Shown: positions 47,478 to 55,387 of the stretch, in pieces
How the letters are laid out: each line of letters begins with the position of its first letter
Numbering within the stretch: position 1 is the stretch's first letter
Source: Zobellella taiwanensis
GTDB lineage: Bacteria; Pseudomonadota; Gammaproteobacteria; Enterobacterales; Aeromonadaceae
DNA length: 64,000 bases
Assembly (NCBI RefSeq): GCF_003012795.1
Contig: NZ_PXYH01000017.1
Location: 1-64,000 of the forward strand
Reading direction: 5' to 3'
Translations under genes and position numbers: made by a program
The notes under the pieces: model-generated
What the model was told of the DNA's origin: nothing
The model's database searches: none
Seen by the model: the letters and a program-made list of their open reading frames with translations, nothing else

Positions 47478-48157
47478 CCCAAGCTCTGGGCCGCGGGCGG
47501 CCCGCCCGCATTTCGCGCACAGCGCGTCCAAAGCAATACCTTATTTTGGCCGCCATGCTCCTGCTGGCCCTGGGCATGATCTACACCGGCGCCCGCATGA
47601 CCCTGGCCGGCGCCTACCTGCACCAGACCGACCTGTTCCTGGACGACTGGGCCGCCAAAAATAGCCAGCCCCCGGCCGCCGCCTGGCAAGTGGCCGAACA
47701 GGCCGCCCAAAGCGCCATTGCCCTTTACCCCACCGCCAATGGCGGCTATTACGACAGGCTGGGCCGGGTATACGACTGGCAGCAAATCAACGAGCCCATG
47801 TCCAGCCCCGCGGCCATGCAGAGCCGCGCCAATGCCATAGCCGCCTATCGCCAGGCCATTGCCAGCCGCCCGCAATGGCCTTTTAGCCACATCAACCTGG
47901 CCACCGCCAAACTGCGCCAGGGCGAGCTGGACGACGAATTTAAACAGGCACTGACCCGCGGCTTTGAACTGGCGCCCTGGCGGGCCCTGGCCTACCAGCA
48001 AACCGCCTGGCTGGGCCTGGTAAGCTGGCACACCCTGAATGCACAGCAGCAGGCCACGGTGGCCCAGGCCGTGAACCACGGCCTGAGCCACACCGCGCGC
48101 AGCAGGCAAGATACCGAGCAATTACTAACCCGGCTACAACGCACCGACCTGCTTTAA
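47474..48157 (+). CDS. VpsP-like polysaccharide biosynthesis protein
   Basis: The product has 227 residues with one membrane helix at about 24-45 and a periplasmic helical, TPR-like region (repeats around YDRLGRVYDWQQ and FSHINLATAKLRQGELDDE). Position after the phosphatase gene matches vpsP in Vibrio. The first ~20 residues (including GRGRPARI) are encoded by a copy of the 17-bp palindrome GCGGGCGGCCCGCCCGC found in nearby repeats, so the N-terminus seems to have captured repeat DNA. Confidence 0.75.
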   Translation: MTQALGRGRPARISRTARPKQYLILAAMLLLALGMIYTGARMTLAGAYLHQTDLFLDDWAAKNSQPPAAAWQVAEQAAQSAIALYPTANGGYYDRLGRVYDWQQINEPMSSPAAMQSRANAIAAYRQAIASRPQWPFSHINLATAKLRQGELDDEFKQALTRGFELAPWRALAYQQTAWLGLVSWHTLNAQQQATVAQAVNHGLSHTARSRQDTEQLLTRLQRTDLL

Positions 48158-48194
48158 AAGCCGAGAGCCAGAAGCCAAAAACAACCCGCTCAAT

Positions 48195-48272
48195 GGAGCA
48201 ATGGGGCGCGGGCGGCCCGCCCGCCACTTCCCGCGAAGCGGGAACCCGTAGGGTCGACTTCAGTCGACCAAA
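48195..48272. repeat. Composite triple-palindrome repeat, copy A
   Basis: Three palindromes follow each other: GCGGGCGGCCCGCCCGC (48208-48224), TTCCCGCGAAGCGGGAA (48228-48244) and GGTCGACTTCAGTCGACC (48252-48269). A partial further copy of the first begins near 48284. Confidence 0.9.
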
Positions 48273-48366
48273 ACAACCCGCTCAATGGAGCAATGGAACG
48301 CGGGCGGCCGGGCAAGGGCCAAAACAAGCAAAACCGGCAATGGGAGCAACGCCAAACAACTCCACG

Positions 48367-48377
48367 GGCGGTAGCGT
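48367..48377 (+). promoter_or_regulatory. ops element (RfaH recruitment site)
   Basis: GGCGGTAGCGT matches the E. coli ops core at all 11 positions and is on the transcribed strand, 260 bp upstream of the MNT-HEPN/ugd/rfb section of the polysaccharide locus. RfaH loads on RNA polymerase paused at ops and suppresses polarity in long polysaccharide operons. rfaH itself is not in the window. Confidence 0.7.
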
Positions 48378-48404
48378 ACCCAAACGCCGCCGGAAGCCAA
48401 AAGC

Positions 48405-48492
48405 AACTCGATCCGCCCCTCCCCCTTGGCAGCGGCCAAGCAGGCACCCCAGCGGGGAAGAGCGAGGGGGAGGCCGGGTGGGGGTGTTGCCC
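48405..48492. repeat. CCTCCCCCT/AGGGGGAGG repeat, copy 1
   Basis: CCCCTCCCCCT and AGCGAGGGGGAGG are inverted and are followed by CCGGGTGGGGGTGTTGCC. The copy at 50411-50495 differs mainly in the loop. Confidence 0.85.
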
Positions 48493-48530
48493 TAAAGCCA
48501 GAAGCCAGCAACCAAAAACAACCCACACCT

Positions 48531-48600
48531 TGGAGCGCGGGCGGCCCGCCCGCCACTTCCCGCGAAGCGGGAACCCCGTAGGGTCGACTTCAGTCGACCA
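48531..48600. repeat. Composite triple-palindrome repeat, copy B
   Basis: The same three palindromes as copy A lie at 48537-48553, 48557-48573 and 48582-48599. It ends 37 bp before the fused MNT-HEPN gene. Confidence 0.9.
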
Positions 48601-48636
48601 AAAAACTTCAGTCAACCAAAAACCGGTGCCAGCACA

Positions 48637-49431
48637 ATGCGCATTACCGAACAACAGCACAACACCATCATCACCCTGGCCCAAAAACAATTTGGACCAA
48701 GCGTAAAAGTGTGGCTGTTCGGCTCCCGCGCCAACGATCAAAAACAGGGTGGCGACATAGATCTGCTGGTAGAAAGCAGCACCGCGGTTAACAACCACAT
48801 GCTGGCGGCGGCGCAGTTCAACGCCGCACTGCAACTGGCCCTGGGCGAACAAAAAATAGATGTGCTGCTGCTGGATCCACAAACACAACCCCAGCCCATA
48901 CACCAAATAGCCAAACGAGAAGGCATAGAACTCACCGCCATGCAGCAAGATCCGGAACAACTCAGACTGCTTAATCTGCTTGAGGTAGTACAAAGGGAAA
49001 TCCACTGGCTGCAGCGGGCAGAAAAACGCCTGTTTGCCTACCCCATGGACGAAGCCTGGTTCAACGGCCTGGCGAACGACGATGCCGCCGCCGAAACCCT
49101 GGAGGCATTTGTATCCCGTTTTGCCCGCCTGCAAGACAACCTGGGAGACAAACTGATCCCGGCCACCCTCAAGGCCCTGGCAGAACGCACCGGCAGTGCG
49201 CTCGATAACCTGAACAAGGCAGAAAAACTGGGCCTGCTATGGTCCGCCCAAGACTGGCTGGCCGCCCGCAACCTGCGCAACCGCATGGTGCACCAATACC
49301 AACCCCTGGCCCGGGATTTTTTACAGGCCCTGCAGGCCGCCCATGGGCTCATCCCCAACATGGTGGATACCTACCGCAACATACAGCAAAAACTGAGCCA
49401 AAGCGGTGTGATAAGGGCTATCAAGCCCTAG
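48637..49431 (+). CDS. Fused MNT nucleotidyltransferase-HEPN protein (toxin-antitoxin-like)
   Basis: One 264-residue ORF joins both halves of an MntA-HepT module. The MNT part (about 1-100) has FGSRANDQKQGGDIDL with G29-S30 and D40/D42, and a later KIDVLLL aspartate. The HEPN part (about 105-264) ends with the RX4HXY motif RNRMVHQY (R214, H219, Y221), whose tyrosine is AMPylated by MntA in known systems. Residue M102, near the expected start of HEPN, could allow internal initiation. Both halves are homologous to the two separate genes just downstream. Ribosome site is weak. Confidence 0.85.
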   Translation: MRITEQQHNTIITLAQKQFGPSVKVWLFGSRANDQKQGGDIDLLVESSTAVNNHMLAAAQFNAALQLALGEQKIDVLLLDPQTQPQPIHQIAKREGIELTAMQQDPEQLRLLNLLEVVQREIHWLQRAEKRLFAYPMDEAWFNGLANDDAAAETLEAFVSRFARLQDNLGDKLIPATLKALAERTGSALDNLNKAEKLGLLWSAQDWLAARNLRNRMVHQYQPLARDFLQALQAAHGLIPNMVDTYRNIQQKLSQSGVIRAIKP

Positions 49432-49439
49432 AATGAAAA

Positions 49440-49535
49440 CAACCCGCGAAGGCGGCAACCCCGTAGGGTCGACTTCAGTCGACCAAAACAACAGTGGGGA
49501 CCAGCCAGGGGCAGGCCGGGTGGGGGTGTTGCCCC
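49440..49535. repeat. Partial repeats between the two MNT-HEPN modules
   Basis: A partial composite element with GGTCGACTTCAGTCGACC (49467-49484) is followed by a fragment of the CCGGGTGGGGGTGTTGCC element (to 49535). Confidence 0.8.
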
Positions 49536-49584
49536 AGGCCAAGCAGTTAAACATGATTGATTCACCAATCAAGGAGCCAGCAAG

Positions 49585-49887
49585 ATGCGCATAACACCGG
49601 AACAGCATCGGCACATTACCGGCATCCTGAAAAAACACTTCGGCCAGGGCAGCAGGATCTGGCTGTTTGGCTCCCGTATCAACGACCAGGCCAAAGGCGG
49701 CGATATAGACCTGTACCTGGAGCCCGAATACCAAAGTGCCAAAGACATCGTTGCCGCCCGGCTGGCCGCCATGGCAGAACTGCACCAAGCCCTGGGCGAC
49801 CAAAAAATAGACCTGGTCATCAACCGCCATCAGGGGCCGCGGCAGCCCATTTACGACATCGCCAAAACCAGCGGAATCGAATTATGA
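49585..49887 (+). CDS. MntA-type nucleotidyltransferase antitoxin
   Basis: The product has 100 residues and the MNT motif FGSRINDQAKGGDIDL (G29-S30, D40/D42), with the third acidic residue in QKIDLVI. In studied systems MntA neutralises the HEPN RNase by AMPylating its RX4HXY tyrosine. AGGAG precedes the start, and the stop overlaps the hepT start (ATGA), giving tight coupling. It resembles the N-terminal half of the fused protein upstream. Confidence 0.9.
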   Translation: MRITPEQHRHITGILKKHFGQGSRIWLFGSRINDQAKGGDIDLYLEPEYQSAKDIVAARLAAMAELHQALGDQKIDLVINRHQGPRQPIYDIAKTSGIEL

Positions 49888-50348
49888 ACAGCACCGTATT
49901 CCAGGGGATTCAGGACATTTGCCACACCCACGCCGAGCGCCTGAGCTGGGCCATGCACACCCTGGCGGACAAACAGCCCTTTACCCCGGCAACACTGCAA
50001 CAACTGGATGCGGTAGACCTGGCGGTAATGGACCAGTTCATCGTGCGCTTTTCCAAACTGCAGGACGCCATGGGCGCCAGGCTGATGCCGGCCATACTTG
50101 AGCTCACCAAAGAGCAGGGCAGCCTGAGCACCTTTATCGACAAACTGAACCGGCTGGAAAAAATCGGCGCCATCAACAGCGCGGAGCAATGGCTGCAACT
50201 GCGGGAAATGCGTAACCAGTTTGCCCACGACTACCCGCAAGACAGCGAAATACAAGCCGAACTGCTGAACGCCGCCTTTGGCATGGCAGAACAAATGCTG
50301 GACATACTGAAACAACTGAACGACTTCGCCAAAAACTACCTGCCATAG
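49884..50348 (+). CDS. HepT-type HEPN RNase toxin
   Basis: The product has 154 residues, all helical in character, with the RX4HXY motif RNQFAHDY (R110, H115, Y117). It would be an RNase toxin controlled by the overlapping MntA gene. It is clearly homologous to the C-terminal half of the fused protein (shared pattern RFxxLQDxxGxxLxPAxL). Confidence 0.9.
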   Translation: MNSTVFQGIQDICHTHAERLSWAMHTLADKQPFTPATLQQLDAVDLAVMDQFIVRFSKLQDAMGARLMPAILELTKEQGSLSTFIDKLNRLEKIGAINSAEQWLQLREMRNQFAHDYPQDSEIQAELLNAAFGMAEQMLDILKQLNDFAKNYLP

Positions 50349-50360
50349 GCCAGAAATATC

Positions 50361-50405
50361 CTCCCGCGAAGCGGGAACCCCGTAGGGGTCGACTCCAATC
50401 GACCA
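50361..50405. repeat. Composite palindrome repeat, partial copy D
   Basis: CTCCCGCGAAGCGGGAA (50361-50377) is followed by a diverged GGTCGACTCCAATCGACC (50387-50404). The first palindrome is missing. Confidence 0.8.
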
Positions 50406-50410
50406 AAAAA

Positions 50411-50495
50411 CTCGATCCGCCCCTCCCCCTAAACAGCGGACCAACAGGCACCCCAGCGAGGAAGAGCGAGGGGGAGGCCGGGTGGGGGTGTTGCC
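50411..50495. repeat. CCTCCCCCT/AGGGGGAGG repeat, copy 2
   Basis: Near-identical to 48405-48492 in both arms and in the CCGGGTGGGGGTGTTGCC tail, with a different loop. Confidence 0.85.
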
Positions 50496-50527
50496 CTAAA
50501 GCCAAAAGCCAGAAGCAACTCGATCCT

Positions 50528-50571
50528 TGGAGCGCGGGCGGCCCGCCCGCCACTTCCCGCGCAGCGGGAAC
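50528..50571. repeat. Composite palindrome repeat, partial copy E
   Basis: GCGGGCGGCCCGCCCGC (50534-50550) and TTCCCGCGCAGCGGGAA (50554-50570) are present; the third palindrome is missing. It lies 38 bp before ugd. Confidence 0.85.
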
Positions 50572-50608
50572 CAGGAACAACAACACCAAACTTAACAGGC
50601 AAAAACAG

Positions 50609-51775
50609 ATGAAAATCGCCATCGCCGGCACCGGCTACGTCGGCCTCTCCAACGCCATGCTGCTCGCCCAGCATAACGAAGTAGTGGCCCTCGACATCAT
50701 CCCCGAAAAAGTAGCACTGCTGAACAACCGGCAATCGCCCATCGTGGATGCCGACATCACCGACTTCCTGCAAAACAGGCCCATCGACTTTTGCGCCACC
50801 ACCAGCAAGGAAGAGGCCTACCGCAACGCTGACTTTGTGGTGATAGCAACACCCACCGACTACGACCCCGATACCAACTACTTCAACACCCAAAGCGTGG
50901 AAGCGGTGGTAAAAGACGTAATGGCCATCAACCCCAACGCGGTGATGGTGATCAAATCCACAGTCCCGGTGGGCTACACCCAAAGGCTCAAGGAACAAAC
51001 CGGCAGCAACAACATTATCTTCAGCCCCGAATTTTTGCGCGAAGGCAAGGCCCTGCACGACAACCTTTATCCTTCCCGCATCATCGTGGGCGAACAAAGC
51101 GAGCGGGCGGAACAATTCGCCGGCCTGCTGCTGCAGGGCGCCATTAAAAAAGACGTGCCGGTGCTCTACACCCACAGCACCGAGGCCGAGGCAGTAAAGC
51201 TGTTTTCCAACACCTACCTGGCCCTGCGCGTGGCCTACTTTAACGAGCTGGACAGCTACGCCGAAAGCCATGGCCTGGATAGCCGCCAGATTATAGAAGG
51301 GGTGGGGCTGGACCCGCGCATTGGCAACCACTACAACAACCCCAGCTTCGGCTACGGTGGCTACTGCTTGCCGAAAGACACCAAGCAACTGCTGGCCAAC
51401 TACCGGGACGTGCCCAACAACATCATCCAGGCGATAGTGGACGCCAACACCACCCGCAAAGACTTTATTGCCAACGCCATCCTTAAAAAGAACCCCAGGG
51501 TAGTGGGTATTTACCGGCTGGTAATGAAAGCGGGATCGGACAACTTTCGCGCCTCCGCCATCCAGGGCGTGATGAAACGCATAAAAGCCAAGGGCGTGGA
51601 AGTGATCGTATACGAGCCGGTGCTCACCGAGCCCGAGTTCTACCACTCCCGGGTGGTGAACAATCTGGAAGAATTCAAGCAGCTGGCGGAGGTGATTGTG
51701 GCCAACCGTCCTTCCGCCGAGCTGCAGGACGTAGCAGACAAGGTATATACCAGAGACCTGTTCGGGAGCGACTAA
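50609..51775 (+). CDS. ugd: UDP-glucose 6-dehydrogenase
   Basis: Ugd oxidises UDP-glucose to UDP-glucuronate, a capsule/exopolysaccharide precursor. The product has 388 residues with the NAD-binding [12 protein letters not shown] (residues 4-15), the catalytic cysteine C253 in [13 protein letters not shown], and the STVPVGYT block. The stop codon overlaps the rfbB start (TAATG), so translation is coupled. Confidence 0.95.
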   Translation: MKIAIAGTGYVGLSNAMLLAQHNEVVALDIIPEKVALLNNRQSPIVDADITDFLQNRPIDFCATTSKEEAYRNADFVVIATPTDYDPDTNYFNTQSVEAVVKDVMAINPNAVMVIKSTVPVGYTQRLKEQTGSNNIIFSPEFLREGKALHDNLYPSRIIVGEQSERAEQFAGLLLQGAIKKDVPVLYTHSTEAEAVKLFSNTYLALRVAYFNELDSYAESHGLDSRQIIEGVGLDPRIGNHYNNPSFGYGGYCLPKDTKQLLANYRDVPNNIIQAIVDANTTRKDFIANAILKKNPRVVGIYRLVMKAGSDNFRASAIQGVMKRIKAKGVEVIVYEPVLTEPEFYHSRVVNNLEEFKQLAEVIVANRPSAELQDVADKVYTRDLFGSD

Positions 51776-52863
51776 TGAAAATCCTGGTCACCGGCGGCGC
51801 CGGTTTTATTGGCTCGGCCGTCATTCGCCATATTATCCGGCACACCCAAGACAGCGTGGTGAACGTAGACAAGCTCACCTATGCCGGTAACCTGGAAAGC
51901 CTGGCAGAGATAAGTGGCAGCGCCCGCTACGCCTTTGAGCAGGTGGACATTTGCAACCGGCCCGAACTGGAGCGCGTATTTGCCGAGCACCAGCCGGATG
52001 CGGTGATGCACCTGGCAGCAGAAAGCCACGTAGACAGATCTATCGATGGCCCGGCGGAATTTATCACCACCAACATAGTGGGCACCTACACCCTTCTGGA
52101 AGCTGCGCGGCATTATTGGAATGGCCTGAGTGCAGAGCGCAAACAAGTGTTCCGTTTTCACCACATCTCAACCGACGAAGTGTACGGCGACCTGCCGCAC
52201 CCGGAAGAAGACGAAGCCGCGCACCAAACGCTGTTTACCGAAGCCACCCCCTACGCCCCCAGCAGCCCCTATTCCGCCAGCAAGGCCAGCTCCGATCATT
52301 TGGTGCGGGCCTGGCGACGCACCTACGGGCTGCCAACCCTGGTCACCAACTGCTCCAACAACTACGGCCCTTACCATTTTCCGGAAAAGCTGATACCGCT
52401 GGTGATCCTCAACGCCCTGGAAGGCAAACCCCTGCCCATTTACGGTAAAGGCGACCAGATCCGCGACTGGCTCTATGTGGAAGACCATGCCCGTGCACTC
52501 TACCAAGTAGTGACGGTCGGCAAAGTAGGCGAAACCTACAACATCGGCGGTCACAACGAAAAAACCAACCTGGAAGTTGTACAAACCATCTGCACCCTGC
52601 TGGATGAACTGGCACCAAAAACTTCCAGCTTCCAGCTTCCAGCTTCCAGCTTGATCACTCATGTAAGTGACCGCCCCGGCCATGACCGCCGCTACGCCAT
52701 AGACGCCAGTAAAATTGAGCGGGAACTGGGCTGGAAGCCGGTTGAGACCTTTGAATCCGGCATTCGCAAAACCGTGCAGTGGTATTTAAACAACCTGGAA
52801 TGGTGCCGGCGAGTACAGGATGGCAGCTATCAACGTGAACGCCTGGGAGTAACTTATGCATAA
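51775..52863 (+). CDS. rfbB: dTDP-glucose 4,6-dehydratase
   Basis: RfbB/RmlB converts dTDP-glucose to dTDP-4-keto-6-deoxyglucose. The product has 362 residues, with the Rossmann motif [11 protein letters not shown] (6-16), STDEVYGDL and the YSASK catalytic pair (Y166, K170). Between ELAPK and DRPGHDRRY, where E. coli has a shorter loop, the sequence [17 protein letters not shown] is encoded by a heptamer repeat. The dehydratase remains in frame here. Confidence 0.94.
   Translation: MKILVTGGAGFIGSAVIRHIIRHTQDSVVNVDKLTYAGNLESLAEISGSARYAFEQVDICNRPELERVFAEHQPDAVMHLAAESHVDRSIDGPAEFITTNIVGTYTLLEAARHYWNGLSAERKQVFRFHHISTDEVYGDLPHPEEDEAAHQTLFTEATPYAPSSPYSASKASSDHLVRAWRRTYGLPTLVTNCSNNYGPYHFPEKLIPLVILNALEGKPLPIYGKGDQIRDWLYVEDHARALYQVVTVGKVGETYNIGGHNEKTNLEVVQTICTLLDELAPKTSSFQLPASSLITHVSDRPGHDRRYAIDASKIERELGWKPVETFESGIRKTVQWYLNNLEWCRRVQDGSYQRERLGVTYA
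52622..52652. repeat. Heptanucleotide repeat CTTCCAG inside rfbB
   Basis: Four perfect copies of CTTCCAG plus CTT lie within the coding sequence. Seven is not a multiple of three, so gain or loss of one or two units shifts the frame. Confidence 0.95.
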
Positions 52864-53773
52864 CCGTGCCCTGCATACCAACCTGGATACGTCCATGAAA
52901 GGCATCATTCTGGCCGGCGGCTCCGGCACCCGGCTTTATCCCATTACCATGGGTATTTCCAAGCAGTTGCTGCCCATTTACGACAAACCTATGATCTACT
53001 ATCCCCTGTCGGTGCTGATGTTGGCGGGCATTCGGGACATTCTGATCATCACCACACCGGAAGATAAAGCAGGGTTTGAACGTTTGCTGGGCGATGGCAG
53101 CCAGTTTGGTATTAACCTCAGCTATGCGGTGCAGCCCAGCCCAGATGGCCTGGCTCAGGCCTTTATTATTGGTGAAGACTTTATTGGGCAGGATCCTGTT
53201 TGCCTGGTACTGGGTGACAATATTTTTTATGGCCAGGGTTTTGGCCCTATGCTGCGCGATGCAGCCAAGCTCACGCACGGTGCCAGGGTGTTTGGCTATC
53301 AGGTAAAGGATCCCGAGCGCTTTGGCGTGGTGGCATTTGATGAAAACAAAAAAGCCATTTCCATCGAAGAAAAGCCAGCTAAGCCTAAGTCCCATTATGC
53401 TGTTACCGGGCTGTATTTTTACGATAACCAGGTGGTGGAAATCGCCAAGTCGGTGCAGCCTTCTGCCCGCGGTGAACTTGAAATTACCTGTGTAAATAAT
53501 GCCTATCTTGAGCAGCAGGCACTGTCAGTAGAATTGCTGGGCCGGGGTTTTGCCTGGCTGGACACCGGCACCCACGACAGCCTGTTGGAAGCAGCCCAAT
53601 TTGTGGAAACCATTGAAAAACGCCAGGGCTACAAGGTGGCCTGCCTTGAAGAAATCGCCTTTTATAATGGCTGGCTTAGTAAAGAGCAACTGAGTCTGGT
53701 TGGCCACCGCCTCAGTAAAAACAGCTACGGTCAGTATTTGTTATCCTTGGTGCAAGAGGAGCAAGAGGACTGA
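52856..53773 (+). CDS. rfbA: Glucose-1-phosphate thymidylyltransferase
   Basis: RfbA/RmlA makes dTDP-glucose, the rfbB substrate. The product has 305 residues with [13 protein letters not shown] (about 17-29) and the [17 protein letters not shown] block. The start at 52856 has GGGAG 6 nt upstream and overlaps rfbB by 8 bp; the more usual N-terminus would be the ATG at 52892. No rfbC or rfbD follows, so dTDP-rhamnose is not the product of this cluster. Confidence 0.94.
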   Translation: MHNRALHTNLDTSMKGIILAGGSGTRLYPITMGISKQLLPIYDKPMIYYPLSVLMLAGIRDILIITTPEDKAGFERLLGDGSQFGINLSYAVQPSPDGLAQAFIIGEDFIGQDPVCLVLGDNIFYGQGFGPMLRDAAKLTHGARVFGYQVKDPERFGVVAFDENKKAISIEEKPAKPKSHYAVTGLYFYDNQVVEIAKSVQPSARGELEITCVNNAYLEQQALSVELLGRGFAWLDTGTHDSLLEAAQFVETIEKRQGYKVACLEEIAFYNGWLSKEQLSLVGHRLSKNSYGQYLLSLVQEEQED

Positions 53774-54840
53774 TGATTTTGCATGTGGCCAGTCTGGATA
53801 AGTTTATCCCTCCCTTTATCGAGCTGATAAATGAACACTTCGATTCATCAAAGCACCAGTTTTGGCTGAGCGGTGATAAAGAAAAATATCCATATCAGAC
53901 TAGCAATAACATTTACCAGGTAAAAAGAACAAAAGCAGGAAGGCCAAAAGGGCTGCTGTATCTTGCTGTTCAACTGCATAAGGCAGATAAAGTTATTCTA
54001 CATGGTCTTTTTAATCCATACGTAGTCGTTATGCTTTTCTGCATGCCCTGGTTGCTCAAAAAATGCTACTGGGTAATGTGGGGGGGAGATCTTTATACCT
54101 ATCAGCTGGGTGAGAAAAACTGGAAGTGGAAAGTAAAAGAGTTCTTCCGGCGACCGGTTATAAAAAACATGGGGCATTTGGTAACTTATATATCTGGTGA
54201 TGTAGAGCTTGCCCGCCAATGGTATGGTGCCAAAGGGCAGTATCATGAATGTCTTATGTACACCAGTAATCTGTATAAAGAACTTAAGTTAGAGCCTAAA
54301 GCCAGTAGCACATTAAATATACAGGTGGGCAACTCTGCCGACCCAAGTAATAATCATATTGAGGTGCTGGAAAAATTATTACCTTACAAAGAACAGGATA
54401 TAAAAATATTTGTTCCCTTGTCCTATGGTGATCAGCAACATGCTGAGAAAGTAATTAGGCTGGGGAGAGAATGGTTTGGTGATAAGTTCTATCCATTAAC
54501 AGATTTTATACCGATTGATGATTATTTGAAGTTTCTGGGCGATATTGATATTGCTGTTTTTAATCACAGGCGTCAGCAAGGTATGGGGAATACCATAACC
54601 TTGTTAGGGTTAGGTAAAACTGTTTATCTTCAGCAGGATACATCGCAGTGGCAGTTTTTTAAATCATTGAATATAAAGGTTAAAAGTGTTCGGTGTGGTG
54701 ATATCTCAGTGTTAGCTGATAATTTGACTGAGAGTAATAAATTAAAAATTAAAGAGCACTTCTCAAAAGAAACTCTTTTGGAACAGCTTTCGCACATATT
54801 TGGAGAGGGCAATGGCTTACCTTACCAGAGAGCAGCTTGA
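53773..54840 (+). CDS. wecF: dTDP-N-acetylfucosamine:lipid II transferase, WecF family
   Basis: WecF-type enzymes transfer Fuc4NAc from its dTDP form to a lipid-linked disaccharide at the inner membrane. The product has 355 residues; the WVMWGGDLY (about 102-110) and IFVPLSYGD blocks are typical of glycosyltransferase family 56. Base composition is clearly more AT-rich than in rfbA, suggesting a separate origin. It pairs logically with rffA, encoded two genes downstream. Confidence 0.85.
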   Translation: MILHVASLDKFIPPFIELINEHFDSSKHQFWLSGDKEKYPYQTSNNIYQVKRTKAGRPKGLLYLAVQLHKADKVILHGLFNPYVVVMLFCMPWLLKKCYWVMWGGDLYTYQLGEKNWKWKVKEFFRRPVIKNMGHLVTYISGDVELARQWYGAKGQYHECLMYTSNLYKELKLEPKASSTLNIQVGNSADPSNNHIEVLEKLLPYKEQDIKIFVPLSYGDQQHAEKVIRLGREWFGDKFYPLTDFIPIDDYLKFLGDIDIAVFNHRRQQGMGNTITLLGLGKTVYLQQDTSQWQFFKSLNIKVKSVRCGDISVLADNLTESNKLKIKEHFSKETLLEQLSHIFGEGNGLPYQRAA

Positions 54841-55387
54841 AACAGTTGGTTTTAAAAAATTAGGTAAAAACATCAAGGTTAGCGACAAGGCTAGTATATA
54901 TAATCCTGAGTTAATAGAGTTGGGTGATTATAGCCGAATAGATGATTTTTGTATTATTTCTGGGAATGTAAGGATTGGCCGGTTTGTTCATGTTGCGCCA
55001 CAGTGTTTATTGGCTGGTGGAGAAGAGGGTATTGTTATGAGTGATTTTTCTGGACTAGCTTATCAAGTTCAGGTTTTTACTCAGTCTGATGATTATTCTG
55101 GAAGAACATTAACCAATCCAAATATTCCAAGTAAATATAAGCGGGAAAAGAAAAGCTCTATTTTGTTAGGTAAGCATGTAATCGTAGGGGCAGGCTCTAT
55201 CATTTTTCCCGGAGTTGAAGTGAGTGAAGGCTGCTCTGTGGGCGCAATGACCTTGGTCAATAAGAGCACTCAGCCATGGGGTATTTATGTTGGCAATCCT
55301 GCTCGTCGAGTAAAAGAACGTAAAAAAGATTTACTTGCACTTGAAACCGAATTCCTGAAAGAGATTGACAATGATCCCATTCAATAA
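54812..55387 (+). CDS. Hexapeptide-repeat acyltransferase
   Basis: The product has 191 residues with a left-handed beta-helix pattern (IDDFCIISGNVRIGRFVHV, then HVIVGAGSIIFPGVEVSEG) and the C-terminal GNPARRVKERKK typical of sugar O- or N-acetyltransferases. GGAGAGGG precedes the ATG at 54812, and the gene overlaps wecF by 29 bp. Its place between wecF and rffA suggests it N-acetylates the amino sugar, the step done by GNAT-type WecD in enterobacterial common antigen synthesis. Confidence 0.87.
   Translation: MAYLTREQLETVGFKKLGKNIKVSDKASIYNPELIELGDYSRIDDFCIISGNVRIGRFVHVAPQCLLAGGEEGIVMSDFSGLAYQVQVFTQSDDYSGRTLTNPNIPSKYKREKKSSILLGKHVIVGAGSIIFPGVEVSEGCSVGAMTLVNKSTQPWGIYVGNPARRVKERKKDLLALETEFLKEIDNDPIQ

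Larger units (their letters stand above)
48158..48636. other. Non-coding repeat-rich interval with an ops element
   Basis: These 479 bp hold two composite palindromic repeats, a CCTCCCCC-type repeat and the ops motif (each listed separately), joined by degenerate AGCCAGA-like heptamers. No gene is seen; short ORFs across it are repeat translations. Confidence 0.7.

Noticed and set aside
48193-48495. ORF of 100 codons in the repeat region before the MNT-HEPN genes
   Set aside because: Its translation comes from palindromic repeats (GRPAR-type sequence) and has no independent support.
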